NCBI RefSeq assembly: GCF_001720465.1 | Contig: NZ_CP017113.1 | Span: 930,001 to 994,000 of the forward strand | Length of the DNA stretch: 64,000 nt | DNA from: Porphyrobacter sp. LM 6 | GTDB taxonomy: Bacteria > Pseudomonadota > Alphaproteobacteria > Sphingomonadales > Sphingomonadaceae | Direction of reading: 5' to 3' | Shown here: piece after piece, positions 8,457 to 16,831 of the stretch | Layout: each line of letters opens with the position of its first letter | Position numbering within the stretch: position 1 is the stretch's first letter | Made by a program: the position numbers and the translations under genes | Notes under the pieces: generated by a model | The model's input: the letters and a program-made list of their open reading frames with translations, nothing else | Database searches by the model: none | Told to the model about the DNA's origin: nothing

Positions 8457-9815
8457 ATGACCAATCCCATCGCCATCACCCCCGATCGCCGCCGCTTCCT
8501 GGGCGCTACCGCCACCGCCTTTGCTGCTCTCGCCGCCAGCGGGTGTTCGTTCCGCAGCAGCTCCGGCGCAAGCAAAGGCCCCAGTGATGCACGGGCCGCA
8601 TTCGCCGGATATGGGCCATTGGTGGCCGACCCTGCTGGCCTGCTCGACCTTCCGGAAGGCTTTTCCTATCGCGTGATCTCGCGGCTCGGCCAGCCGATGG
8701 GTGACGGCGGCACTGTGCCCGACCGCGCGGACGGCATGGGCTGTTTCGACCTCGGCAACGGCGAAATCGCGCTGGTTCGCAATCACGAACTGCAACCGCG
8801 CCATGATGCAGGCGGGCCGATTGCCAAGGGCTTCGGCAAACGCAATGGCGCTTTCGTGCCGGGCGGCACCACCACCATCGTCCTCGATGCCGAAACTCTG
8901 GCGGTGAAGCGCGAGTTCCGCAGTCTTGGCGGCACGATCCGCAATTGTTCGGGCGGGATTACGCCGTGGGGCACCTGGCTGACCTGCGAGGAAGCGCCGA
9001 CCGGGCCGGGACAGCCCTATGGTGACGGGCTGGAGCAGAACCACGGCTGGGTGTTCGAAGTCCCCGCCAGCGCGCGCGGGCTGGTGGATGCCGTGCCGCT
9101 GAAGGCGATGGGCCGCTTCAACCATGAAGCGGCAGCGGTCGATCCGGCGACCGGCATCGTCTACATGACCGAAGACCGCGACGATGGGGTGCTTTACCGC
9201 TTCCTGCCGAAGGTGCCGGGCAAGCTGGCCGAGGGCGGGCGCTTGCAGGCGATGGTGGTCGAGGGGCTAACCGATACCCGCAACTGGAACGGCGCAGCGA
9301 TGCCGGTGCGCCAATCCTACCGCGTCAGCTGGGTCGATCTGGACGACGTGGAATCCCCCAAGGACGATCTGCGCCAGCGCGCGGTCGCCAAGGGCGCGGC
9401 GCTGGTCGCGCGGGGCGAGGGGCTGCACATGGGCGACGATGCGGTGTTCGCGTGCTGCACCAGCGGCGGGGTCAAGCAACTGGGCCAGATCCTCAAGCTC
9501 ACGCCCGGCGTTGCCGGTTTGTCCGACAGGGTCGAGCTGTTGTTCGAGAGCGAGAGCACCGATCAGTTCAACTATGGCGACAACCTCACCGTTGCGCCCA
9601 ACGGCCATCTTATCGTGTGCGAGGACCAGTACACCGACGTGGTCAACAACCACATCCGCGGGATCACGCCGGCGGGTGAGGCCTATGATCTGGCGCGCCT
9701 GACCGCCCAGACCGAGTTGGCGGGCGGATGCTTCTCGCCCGATGGCAAAGTCCTGTTCGTGAATGTCTATTCGCCGACCAAGACGCTGGCGATCACGGGG
9801 CCCTGGTCGGTCTAG
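8457..9815 (+). CDS. phoX: PhoX family alkaline phosphatase (DUF839), Tat-exported lipoprotein
   Basis: A 452-aa protein starting 10 nt after the phytase stop. The N-terminus carries a twin-arginine motif (DRRRFLG) and a cysteine at the end of LAASGC, so Tat export with lipid attachment is likely. Conserved PhoX stretches are GGTIRNCSGGITPWGTWLTC, FNHEAAAVDP, VYMTEDRDDG and the late LIVCEDQYTD. PhoX enzymes are iron/calcium phosphomonoesterases. In the operon it would remove phosphate from monoesters such as lower inositol phosphates left by the phytase. Expression under phosphate limitation is inferred from context and the upstream array. Confidence 0.9.
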   Translation: MTNPIAITPDRRRFLGATATAFAALAASGCSFRSSSGASKGPSDARAAFAGYGPLVADPAGLLDLPEGFSYRVISRLGQPMGDGGTVPDRADGMGCFDLGNGEIALVRNHELQPRHDAGGPIAKGFGKRNGAFVPGGTTTIVLDAETLAVKREFRSLGGTIRNCSGGITPWGTWLTCEEAPTGPGQPYGDGLEQNHGWVFEVPASARGLVDAVPLKAMGRFNHEAAAVDPATGIVYMTEDRDDGVLYRFLPKVPGKLAEGGRLQAMVVEGLTDTRNWNGAAMPVRQSYRVSWVDLDDVESPKDDLRQRAVAKGAALVARGEGLHMGDDAVFACCTSGGVKQLGQILKLTPGVAGLSDRVELLFESESTDQFNYGDNLTVAPNGHLIVCEDQYTDVVNNHIRGITPAGEAYDLARLTAQTELAGGCFSPDGKVLFVNVYSPTKTLAITGPWSV

Positions 9816-9826
9816 GCAGCGGTCCG

Positions 9827-10387
9827 ATGGACGGCTTTTTGTTATCGCTGCTGCTGGTCTTCGCGCTTGCGCTGGGCGGGCGTGATCAGTGGCTGATCGC
9901 GCGCTGGGCTGATGCGCTGGGCCGCGGCGCGGGACTGTTGATGCTCGGCGTGGCCTGCGCGGTGATTGCTGCGTCACTGATGGCATGGGCCGGCGCAGCC
10001 CTAGCGGCGCAGCTGCCCCATCGCGCCGCACAGATGCTGGTCGCCGCCGCGCTGCTGCTGGCGGCGGGCGAGCTGGCATGGCCGGTTCGCACCGAGCCTC
10101 CGCGCGAGCCGACCCGTTCGCACGGCGCGCTCGCGATCGTGCTGCTGGCGCGGCAGGTGGGTGACGGCGCGCGGTTCGTGGTGTTCGCGCTCGCCGCCTG
10201 GGCGCATCTGCCCTTCGCGGCTGGTCTCGGCGGGGCGATGGGGGGAGCCGCAGCGATGGCGCTCGGCTGGTCGCTGGGGACAGGCGTGCTCAGCCGCTGG
10301 CCGCTGCCGACCTTGCGCCGCGTGCTCGCCGCCGGGCTGCTGGTGGCGGCGCTGTTCATCGGGATCGATGCGCGCACCGCCGCATAG
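9827..10387 (+). CDS. TMEM165/GDT1-like membrane protein (divergent)
   Basis: A 186-aa, very hydrophobic protein with about six membrane segments. Two places resemble the paired ExGDKTQ-type motifs of GDT1/UPF0016 cation exporters: GGRDQWLIARWAD near residue 16 and QVGDGARFVVFALAAW near residue 110. The glutamate of each motif is missing, so ion transport (Mn2+ or Ca2+ in the family) may be changed or lost. It starts 11 nt after phoX; no clear ribosome site is seen, so translational coupling is possible. The family link is my reading of short motifs and should be treated as tentative. Confidence 0.55.
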   Translation: MDGFLLSLLLVFALALGGRDQWLIARWADALGRGAGLLMLGVACAVIAASLMAWAGAALAAQLPHRAAQMLVAAALLLAAGELAWPVRTEPPREPTRSHGALAIVLLARQVGDGARFVVFALAAWAHLPFAAGLGGAMGGAAAMALGWSLGTGVLSRWPLPTLRRVLAAGLLVAALFIGIDARTAA

Positions 10388-10434
10388 CTATCCACAGCGA
10401 GCGGCGCCCATTTGCCGGAAGCGGCGCGTTTGCT

Positions 10435-11100
10435 ATGCCTATGGCAATGCACAAGGTCTCCATCATCGAAGGCGCCGACAGCGCAGCGATTGCCGACTGG
10501 CTTGCGCGCAGCCTTAACGCCGCGCTGGCGCGCCAGGCGCTGACGCCGAAGGATCCGCGCCACCATGCCGTAGTGATTTCTGTGCCGGGCGGTTCGACCC
10601 CGTTCCCGATCTTCAGCGAACTGCTCACCCGCGATGTCGATTTCGCGCGGTTGATCGTCTGGCCGAATGACGACCGCATCGTGCCCGAGGATCATGAGGC
10701 TTCCAACACCGGCAAGATCCGTGCGCTGTTCGAACCCAGCGGCGCGCATGTCGTCGACCTGGCCGAGGATATGGGCGTGCCGCATTTCGATCTGGTGTGG
10801 CTCGGCATGGGCGAAGACGGGCATATCGCCTCGCTGTTCCCCAATACCGATCCGCAGGTGGATGATCCCCAGACCGTCAAGGTGCTGACCCCCGATCCGC
10901 TGCCTCCGCACGCCCCGTTCGACCGCGTGACGATGACACTGCCGACCCTGCTCGACACCGGCGAACTGATGTTCGTGATCCGCGGGGACGAAAAGCGCGC
11001 CCTGTTCGAAGCGGCGATGCGCGGCGAGCATGATCTTCCCGTCGCCCGCCTGCTGAAAGCGGCTGCGGCGCGCGACATTCCGGTCACCGTGTTCACCTGA
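10435..11100 (+). CDS. pgl: 6-phosphogluconolactonase
   Basis: A 221-aa protein with the DevB/NagB-like signatures SVPGGSTPFPIF, VWPNDDRIVPEDHEASN and WLGMGEDGHIASLFPN. The enzyme hydrolyses 6-phosphogluconolactone to 6-phosphogluconate, serving both the pentose-phosphate and Entner-Doudoroff routes in the cytoplasm. ATG codons at 10435 and 10447 are both possible and neither has a strong ribosome site. The stop codon overlaps the next gene in TGATG, so the Nudix protein is translationally coupled. Confidence 0.92.
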   Translation: MPMAMHKVSIIEGADSAAIADWLARSLNAALARQALTPKDPRHHAVVISVPGGSTPFPIFSELLTRDVDFARLIVWPNDDRIVPEDHEASNTGKIRALFEPSGAHVVDLAEDMGVPHFDLVWLGMGEDGHIASLFPNTDPQVDDPQTVKVLTPDPLPPHAPFDRVTMTLPTLLDTGELMFVIRGDEKRALFEAAMRGEHDLPVARLLKAAAARDIPVTVFT

Positions 11101-11573
11101 TGTCCGCCTTCCTGCCCGCCCCGCTCCACCGCGCGCTGATGCCGCTGGCGCATGGCGTGCGGCATTACTGGCGGCGCTGGCGCAAGACCCCGATTGCGGG
11201 GGTGAGCGTGGTGGTGAGCAACCTTTCGGGCGATGTCCTGCTGCTCAAGCATTCCTATGGCCCCAAGGTGTGGTGCCTGCCTGGAGGGGGCCTGCGCCCC
11301 GGCGAAGACCCGATCGCCGCCGCCCAGCGCGAGGTGCGCGAGGAACTGGGCATAACGCTGGCCCGGATCGAGCCGGTGGCGGTGATCGAGGAGGTGCTGT
11401 CGGGCGCGCCGCATACCGCGCATATCTTTGCGGCGACCTGCGACCAGCTGCCCCGTCCCGATCAGCGCGAGGTGATGGTGGCGCGCTTCTTCCCGTCGCA
11501 CTCGCTGCCCGAACCGCTGGGCCGCGTCACCCGCGTGAGGATCGACGCCTGGCGCGCGCGGGGTAGGGGTTAG
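11100..11573 (+). CDS. Nudix hydrolase
   Basis: A 157-aa protein with a complete Nudix box at residues 62-84: GG, Glu at the sixth place, and REVREELG at the end, which gives the Mg2+-binding glutamates. Such enzymes cleave nucleoside diphosphates linked to another group; specificity cannot be read here. It is coupled to pgl through a TGATG junction. The first 30 residues are basic and amphipathic and precede the fold. A palindromic repeat follows the gene. Confidence 0.85.
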   Translation: MSAFLPAPLHRALMPLAHGVRHYWRRWRKTPIAGVSVVVSNLSGDVLLLKHSYGPKVWCLPGGGLRPGEDPIAAAQREVREELGITLARIEPVAVIEEVLSGAPHTAHIFAATCDQLPRPDQREVMVARFFPSHSLPEPLGRVTRVRIDAWRARGRG

Positions 11574-11593
11574 GCCGCTCGTCGACCAACGCC

Positions 11594-11680
11594 CGTTCGC
11601 CCTGAGCTTGTCGAAGGGCTGCTTTTCTCTTTTCAGGCTTGAGAAAGAGGACGGTACTTCGACAAGCTCAGCACGAACGG
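11594..11680. repeat. inverted pair of a dispersed sphingomonad-type palindromic repeat
   Basis: CCTGAGCTTGTCGAAG in the left arm (11594-11616) matches the reverse complement of CTTCGACAAGCTCAGCACG in the right arm (11657-11680), separated by about 40 nt. The arms would form a long hairpin. It fills the convergent gap between the Nudix and dinB genes, where it could act as a transcript end. Confidence 0.85.
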
Positions 11681-11683
11681 AGC

Positions 11684-12817
11684 TCACAATAGGCTGAGCT
11701 GCGCCTCATCCCGCGCGGGCTTGTCATCCTCGGCCCCTTCGAGGTTGCCGAGCGTTAGCCCCATCAGCCGGATCGGATTGGGCAAGGGCAATTCGGCTTC
11801 GAGCAGGCCGCGGGCGAGGCTGGCGAACTCGTCCTTGCCGCTGACCCAGTGCGGCACCGATGCAGCGCGGGTCATGATGCGGAAATCGGTGAACTTCAGC
11901 TTGAGCGTCACCGTCCGGCCCTTGGCTCCGCTCGCTTCGATCCGTTCCCACACGATATCGATGATGTTCTCCAGCGTTGCGCGCAAGGCCGCGCCGCTGC
12001 CGATGTCTTCCGAGAACGTCCGCTCCCCGCCCACGGATTTTCGCACCCGGTGCGCGGCGACGGGGCGCAGATCGATCCCCCGCGCGGCGCGATAAAGGTA
12101 ATCGGCCATGCTGCCGAAGTGCTGGCGCAGAAAGGCGATGTCCTTGGCGGCGAGGTCAGCGCCGGTGGCGATGCCGAGCTTGTGCATCCGTTCCTCGGCC
12201 TTGGGGCCGACCCCGTGGAACCGCCGGATCGGCAGCCCCGCGACGAATTGTGCGCCTTCACCGGGACGGATCACGCACAGCCCGTCGGGCTTGTTCTGGT
12301 CGCTGGCGAGCTTGGCGAGAAACTTGTTGTAGCTCACTCCCGCACTGGCGGTGAGGCGGGTCTTGGCGCGGATTTCCTGCCGGATCAGCTCGGCAATGCG
12401 GGTGGCACTGCCGATACCGAGCCGGTCCTCGGTGACATCGAGATAGGCCTCATCGAGGCTCAGCGGCTCGATCACGGCCGTATAATGCTCGAACACCCGG
12501 CGGATCTGGCGGCTGGCTTCCTTGTAGGCATCGAAGCGCGGGCGCACGAAAATGAGGTCCGCGCACAGCCGCTGCGCGGTGATCGAGGGCATGGCGCTGC
12601 GCACCCCGAACTTGCGCGCTTCATAGCTGGCGGCGGCCACCACCCCGCGCCCGCCCGCCCCGCCGACGGCGACGGGCTTGCCCTTAAGCTCGGGATTGTC
12701 GCGCTGTTCGACGCTGGCGAAGAAGGCATCCATATCGACATGGATGATCTTCCGCAGGCCCAGCTCGCTCGGGCGCGGGGCCGCTTCATCATCGGCAAGG
12801 GGCGGCGGGATGGCCAT
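11684..12817 (-). CDS. dinB: DNA polymerase IV
   Basis: A 377-aa Y-family polymerase. HVDMDAFFASVE (residues 26-37) and the PLSLDEAYLDVT motif supply the catalytic carboxylates. The little-finger region ends with QLSLL at the C-terminus, a beta-clamp binding motif. The enzyme carries out error-prone translesion synthesis, extending across bulky or alkylated lesions. No LexA-type box was recognised upstream. The upstream neighbour is a divergent exporter gene 76 bp away, so the promoter is in that short gap. Confidence 0.95.
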   Translation of the reverse strand: MAIPPPLADDEAAPRPSELGLRKIIHVDMDAFFASVEQRDNPELKGKPVAVGGAGGRGVVAAASYEARKFGVRSAMPSITAQRLCADLIFVRPRFDAYKEASRQIRRVFEHYTAVIEPLSLDEAYLDVTEDRLGIGSATRIAELIRQEIRAKTRLTASAGVSYNKFLAKLASDQNKPDGLCVIRPGEGAQFVAGLPIRRFHGVGPKAEERMHKLGIATGADLAAKDIAFLRQHFGSMADYLYRAARGIDLRPVAAHRVRKSVGGERTFSEDIGSGAALRATLENIIDIVWERIEASGAKGRTVTLKLKFTDFRIMTRAASVPHWVSGKDEFASLARGLLEAELPLPNPIRLMGLTLGNLEGAEDDKPARDEAQLSLL

Positions 12818-12893
12818 GAACGGGAAATAGAACCTTGGCGCGCGGGAAGGAACTGTTGCTGGAACAATTCACCCGTCCTGCCATTTTGTGCAG

Positions 12894-14189
12894 ATGCGAA
12901 AAGAACAGTGGTCTTCCGGCGAACCGATGGGCAAGGGCCCCGCGATGGCCACGACCTTCGCCCCTTCCGTTCCTGCCCGCAAGGCGCTTGGTGAGACCGA
13001 GCTGTTGTGGATGATGGCGATGCTGATGGCGCTCAATGCCTTCGGAATCGACGCGATTCTGCCTGCGCTCGATGCGCTCGCGGCTGACCTTTCGGTGTCG
13101 GGCAATGATCGCCAGTTCGTGATCGGGGTCTACCTGCTCACCGCCGGCATGGGATCGCTGGTGCCGGGCGCGCTGGCCGACCGCTTCGGACGGCGGCCGA
13201 TCCTGCTGGGGTCGATCCTCGTCTATATCGTGCTTTCGATCCTGAGCGCGCTCGCGCCCAGCTACGACGCGCTGATCGCGGTGCGCGCCGCGCAGGGCTT
13301 CTTTGCTGCGGGTATCGTTGCCCTGCCGCCCGCGATCATCCGTGACCGCGTGGGCGGCGACAAGATGGCGCGCATGATGAGCGTGATCTTCGTGATATTC
13401 CTGATGGTTCCCGCCGTCGCGCCGACAATCGGCGAGGCGATCCTCCAGCTCGGCAGCTGGCGCGCGATCTTCGGTGTGATGGCGGTGCTGGGCGTGGCGA
13501 TGTCGGTGTGGGTGCACGTTCGCCTGCCCGAAAGCCTTGCGCCCGAAAACCGCCAGCCGATCGAGGTACGCACCATCGCCGCCAACATGACCCGCGCGCT
13601 GACCCTGCCGAGCGTGTCTGGCTATGTGATCGGTTCGGCGCTGGTGTTCGGCGCGCTGTTCGGCTTCATCAATTCCTCGCAGCAGCTCATCACCCAGACC
13701 TTCGGCGCGGGCGAGATCTTCCCGCTGGTATTCGGCATCTGCGCCGGATCGATGGCGCTCGCCAGTTGGTCGAACTCGCGCATCGTCGAGCGTTTCGGCG
13801 CGCGGCGGGTGAGCCACACCGCGATGTTCGCCTTCATCATCGTCAGCGCGGTGCAGGTGATGTTCGCGTTCCAGCCGCACGAAGAGTTGTGGCACTTCGT
13901 CCCGCTGATGGCGACCAACATGGCACTGCTCGGCTTTATCGGCAGCAACTTCGGCGCAATCGCGATGAACCCGTTCTTCACGATCGCGGGCGCGGCAAGC
14001 TCGGCCCACGGCTTTGTGCGCATGACGATGGCCGCGCTGCTCGGCGGGGCGATCGGCTATGCCTACGACGGCACCGCACGCCCCCTCGCACTTGCGCTGC
14101 TGGCCTCGGGCCTTGCCTGCCTCGTGCTGGTTCTGTGGAGCGAGAAGGGCAAGCTGTTCGGCCCGAGCGATGCGGAGTTGCAGCGTTGA
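12894..14189 (+). CDS. Bcr/CflA-type multidrug MFS transporter
   Basis: About 430 aa with 12 predicted membrane segments. NAFGIDAILPALDALAADL and the loop motif LADRFGRRPILLGS between helices 2 and 3 are typical of the Bcr/CflA drug-resistance family, proton antiporters in the inner membrane. The start is uncertain: GTG at 12888 and ATG at 12894, 12927 and 12945 are all in frame without a convincing ribosome site. The last two would still leave helix 1 intact. The gene is divergent from dinB and convergent with nadV. Confidence 0.85.
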   Translation: MRKEQWSSGEPMGKGPAMATTFAPSVPARKALGETELLWMMAMLMALNAFGIDAILPALDALAADLSVSGNDRQFVIGVYLLTAGMGSLVPGALADRFGRRPILLGSILVYIVLSILSALAPSYDALIAVRAAQGFFAAGIVALPPAIIRDRVGGDKMARMMSVIFVIFLMVPAVAPTIGEAILQLGSWRAIFGVMAVLGVAMSVWVHVRLPESLAPENRQPIEVRTIAANMTRALTLPSVSGYVIGSALVFGALFGFINSSQQLITQTFGAGEIFPLVFGICAGSMALASWSNSRIVERFGARRVSHTAMFAFIIVSAVQVMFAFQPHEELWHFVPLMATNMALLGFIGSNFGAIAMNPFFTIAGAASSAHGFVRMTMAALLGGAIGYAYDGTARPLALALLASGLACLVLVLWSEKGKLFGPSDAELQR

Positions 14190-14216
14190 GCTGACTGCAA
14201 CCCGCCGCCGGCCGGA

Positions 14217-15602
14217 TCAGGCTGCGGCGCGCGCCCGCACCTCCTCGAAGCTGTGGCGCACCAGCATCGCTCCATTGCGCCAGACGGGGACAAGCAGGTC
14301 CTCCGCTGCGCCAAGCGCGTCCTGCCGCAGCGCGATCAGCCGGTCGCCCTGCCGCACGACAGCCTGCCGCCCGGCCTTGCTTGCCTTGCCTGGATCGGTC
14401 GCCGGGGCCTTGGCGACATCGTGCCACACGCCCGCCGCATCGCGCATCGCGTTGGCCTTCATCGCGAAGCGCAGGGTGTCGCGGTTGACCAGCTGGAGCA
14501 GGCCGCCGCCCATGCCAAAGGCGATGTTGTCGATGGCGAAGCCTTCTTCGATCATGCGGTCGACCAGCCGCGCGATGGTGCCCGGCGTCATGCCGTCCCC
14601 CTGGATCACGCGGACATGCGGGTCGAGCACGCGGAACCCCTTGGCGTTGATGGCACCGCCGAACGCGTCCCACAGCACCTTGACTGCGCGCAGCGGGGTT
14701 TCGACCGGATCGCCGCTGTCGGGCCGCACCACCAGTGTGCCCTTCCGGCTGAGCACCTTGTCGCGAAGGCTCCCGCCCCAGATGCCGGTCAGCGCTGCAT
14801 CGAGATCGTAGCTGTCCGAGACCACCGCCACGAGCCGCCCTTCGCCATCGAAGGCATCGAGCATATTGGCATAGGCCTCGGTCTCCCGTGCGCGGCCCCA
14901 GCTGGTCATGGTGCTGTGCTCCGCTGCCGGGATCGAGAAGCCCGCCATATCGGCCCCGTAGAAGCGCCGTGCCGCTATCAGCCCCTCCATGGTGTCGGTG
15001 CCCATGAAGTTGACCAAGTGCGCCATCCCGCCAAGGGCCGCGCTCTCCCCGCTCGAAACCCCGCGCGCGCCGAAATCGTGGAGCTTGAAGGGAAGTTGGC
15101 CGTCCGGGTCCTCGCTGGTCTGTTCCAGCCCTCCGCGGATGATCAACCGGCACTTGCGGCTAAGCGTGGCGACGGTGGTGGGATACCACACCGCGCGTAG
15201 CAGCGCGGTCTCGATAAAGGTCGCAAGCCACGGCAGGCGCGGGTCGGTGGTTTCGACCTGGACCAGCGGCACGCCGGCAGGCACGATCATGCCTTCGGGC
15301 AGAGCGCGGATCTCGATCGGCAGGAACCCGCCGTGTTCGTCGAGAATGATCTGCCAGCCGACGCGGTTGAACGGCACGCCGTGTGCGGCGCAGATCGCTT
15401 CGGCCTCGTCGATATCGGTCTGCGTGATCGGTCGTCCGAGCCGCTCCAGCAGGAACGGCTGCAACCCGAAGAACAGCACCTCCTCGGCGAAATCATTGGG
15501 TCGCGCCTCGATATAGGCGCTGATCGCGCGCGCTTCGGGCGGGTATTGCAGGAAGTGGCTGTGCTTGTAGCTGTCGGTCGCGAGAATGAGATTGTCGGTC
15601 AT
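14217..15602 (-). CDS. nadV: nicotinamide phosphoribosyltransferase
   Basis: A 461-aa enzyme of the NAMPT type. Visible family stretches are ATDSYKHSHFLQYP at the N-terminus, HDFGARGVSS, SIPAAEHSTM and VVRPDSGDP. It converts nicotinamide and PRPP to nicotinamide mononucleotide. The start at 15602 is supported by AGGAG nine bases upstream; the frame extends further upstream without a plausible start. The next gene upstream in the same operon (61 nt away) adenylates NMN to NAD, so together they form a two-step salvage route. Confidence 0.93.
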   Translation of the reverse strand: MTDNLILATDSYKHSHFLQYPPEARAISAYIEARPNDFAEEVLFFGLQPFLLERLGRPITQTDIDEAEAICAAHGVPFNRVGWQIILDEHGGFLPIEIRALPEGMIVPAGVPLVQVETTDPRLPWLATFIETALLRAVWYPTTVATLSRKCRLIIRGGLEQTSEDPDGQLPFKLHDFGARGVSSGESAALGGMAHLVNFMGTDTMEGLIAARRFYGADMAGFSIPAAEHSTMTSWGRARETEAYANMLDAFDGEGRLVAVVSDSYDLDAALTGIWGGSLRDKVLSRKGTLVVRPDSGDPVETPLRAVKVLWDAFGGAINAKGFRVLDPHVRVIQGDGMTPGTIARLVDRMIEEGFAIDNIAFGMGGGLLQLVNRDTLRFAMKANAMRDAAGVWHDVAKAPATDPGKASKAGRQAVVRQGDRLIALRQDALGAAEDLLVPVWRNGAMLVRHSFEEVRARAAA

Positions 15603-15663
15603 GTCTGTGAGCTCCTCACATGGGTAGCCGCTTGCAGGGCTCCCCTGCGCGGCGGGGGCGTTT

Positions 15664-16728
15664 TCAGAGGTCGGCCATCGCTTCGATGATCGCCCAGTGA
15701 TCCTCGAACAGCATATCGGGGGAGATCTCGCCGAGCCGGTACCAGCGGGCATGGGCGGCATCATCGCCGCCTTTCACCGTGAACAGCTTCCGCCGTTCGG
15801 GCAGACGGAACAGGAAGGCGTGGGTGATGATCCGTCCGCGCAAGCTGCGGTTCGGGGCATCGAATACGCGGGTGCGCGCATCCTCGATGAAGCTGGCGAG
15901 CATGGCTGGCGGGATCTGGCCCTTGCCGTCGCCGATCGCGGTTTCTTCGCGCAGCTCGCGGATCGCCGCATCGCGGATGCGCTCGGCGGGGTTCACAAAG
16001 CCGCCGGGCAGCGCGAGCAGGCCCTTGCCCGGCACCTGTCCGCGCTCGACCAGCAGGATGTGCCCCGACTGCACCACCACCGCATCGGCGGTGACGAACG
16101 GTCCCGCGCCCCACTGCGCCGGATAGGCGGCGAGGTATTCCGCCTCTTCAAGCAATCCTCGAAAGGTTTCGCCAAGTGCGAACGCGCGCAGGAACTCCGC
16201 CACGCCAGCCGAGAGGATCGTCTGCGGCACATCCGGGATGCGCTGGAAATAGCGTTGGCGCACGTCGGTCGAAGAGAAGGTGCCATACTGGCTGTCGACC
16301 TGGAGGCTCTCCCATTCGGGGAACAGCTTGAGGTAATAGGACGAGGCATCCTTGCCATAGCCTGCCAGCGCCACGCGGAAATCCGCAAGGCCGTGGTTCT
16401 GGAAGCCGTGGCCATTGCCATGCTCCAGCACCAGCGCGCGCACGTTGCGCTGCACCTGCGCCACCCAGGCGGTATCGGAATAGAGGTGATCGTCGAGCGG
16501 GGCGATGATCAGCCGGCCTTGCGCCACCTCGTGCCGGAAGGCGGCCCGCAGCATCGCCTCGCGCTCGGCATAGGTGAAGGGGTTGCGCGGATCGCGTGCC
16601 ACGTTGGCCGATCCGACCAGCACGATCAGCCGCTCGACCTGATCGAGCGTGCGTGCGATGACATGCTCGTGCCCAAGATGCAGCGGCTGGAAGCGCCCGA
16701 TGAAGACGCCGAAATCGATTTTGTCCAT
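15664..16728 (-). CDS. nadM: bifunctional NMN adenylyltransferase / Nudix hydrolase
   Basis: A 354-aa two-domain protein. The N-terminal nucleotidyltransferase starts GVFIGRFQPLHLGH, with the phosphate-binding HxGH motif, and has SSTDVRQR near residue 155. The C-terminal domain carries a full Nudix box (PGGFVNPAERIRDAAIRELR then EET). In characterised homologues such as cyanobacterial slr0787, the first domain makes NAD from NMN and ATP and the second cleaves ADP-ribose. GGGAG precedes the ATG. It leads the nadM-nadV operon, divergent from nrtR. Confidence 0.92.
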   Translation of the reverse strand: MDKIDFGVFIGRFQPLHLGHEHVIARTLDQVERLIVLVGSANVARDPRNPFTYAEREAMLRAAFRHEVAQGRLIIAPLDDHLYSDTAWVAQVQRNVRALVLEHGNGHGFQNHGLADFRVALAGYGKDASSYYLKLFPEWESLQVDSQYGTFSSTDVRQRYFQRIPDVPQTILSAGVAEFLRAFALGETFRGLLEEAEYLAAYPAQWGAGPFVTADAVVVQSGHILLVERGQVPGKGLLALPGGFVNPAERIRDAAIRELREETAIGDGKGQIPPAMLASFIEDARTRVFDAPNRSLRGRIITHAFLFRLPERRKLFTVKGGDDAAHARWYRLGEISPDMLFEDHWAIIEAMADL

Positions 16729-16781
16729 GTCCGAGGCTCCCTCGAAAGTGCGTGACGAGGCGGACTCCCCGACTCGTTGGG

Positions 16782-16805
16782 ATACATATATCTAATATGC
16801 ATATA
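16782..16805. promoter_or_regulatory. candidate NrtR operator in the nadM/nrtR divergent gap
   Basis: An AT-rich island stands out in GC-rich DNA. It holds CATAT-N5-ATATG (16785-16799), overlapping a perfect ATATGCATAT (16795-16804). The direct repeat ATACATATA / ATGCATATA has a 15-bp period. It lies midway between the divergent starts, where autoregulated NrtR sites are known to occur. The assignment to NrtR is an inference. Confidence 0.5.
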
Positions 16806-16831
16806 AGCAGTCAAGCTATAAGGTTTGCCCC

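Noticed and set aside
6587-8575. 662-aa minus-strand open frame
   Set aside because: It lies opposite the receptor and phytase genes, has low-complexity His/Arg/Ala-rich composition and no domain.
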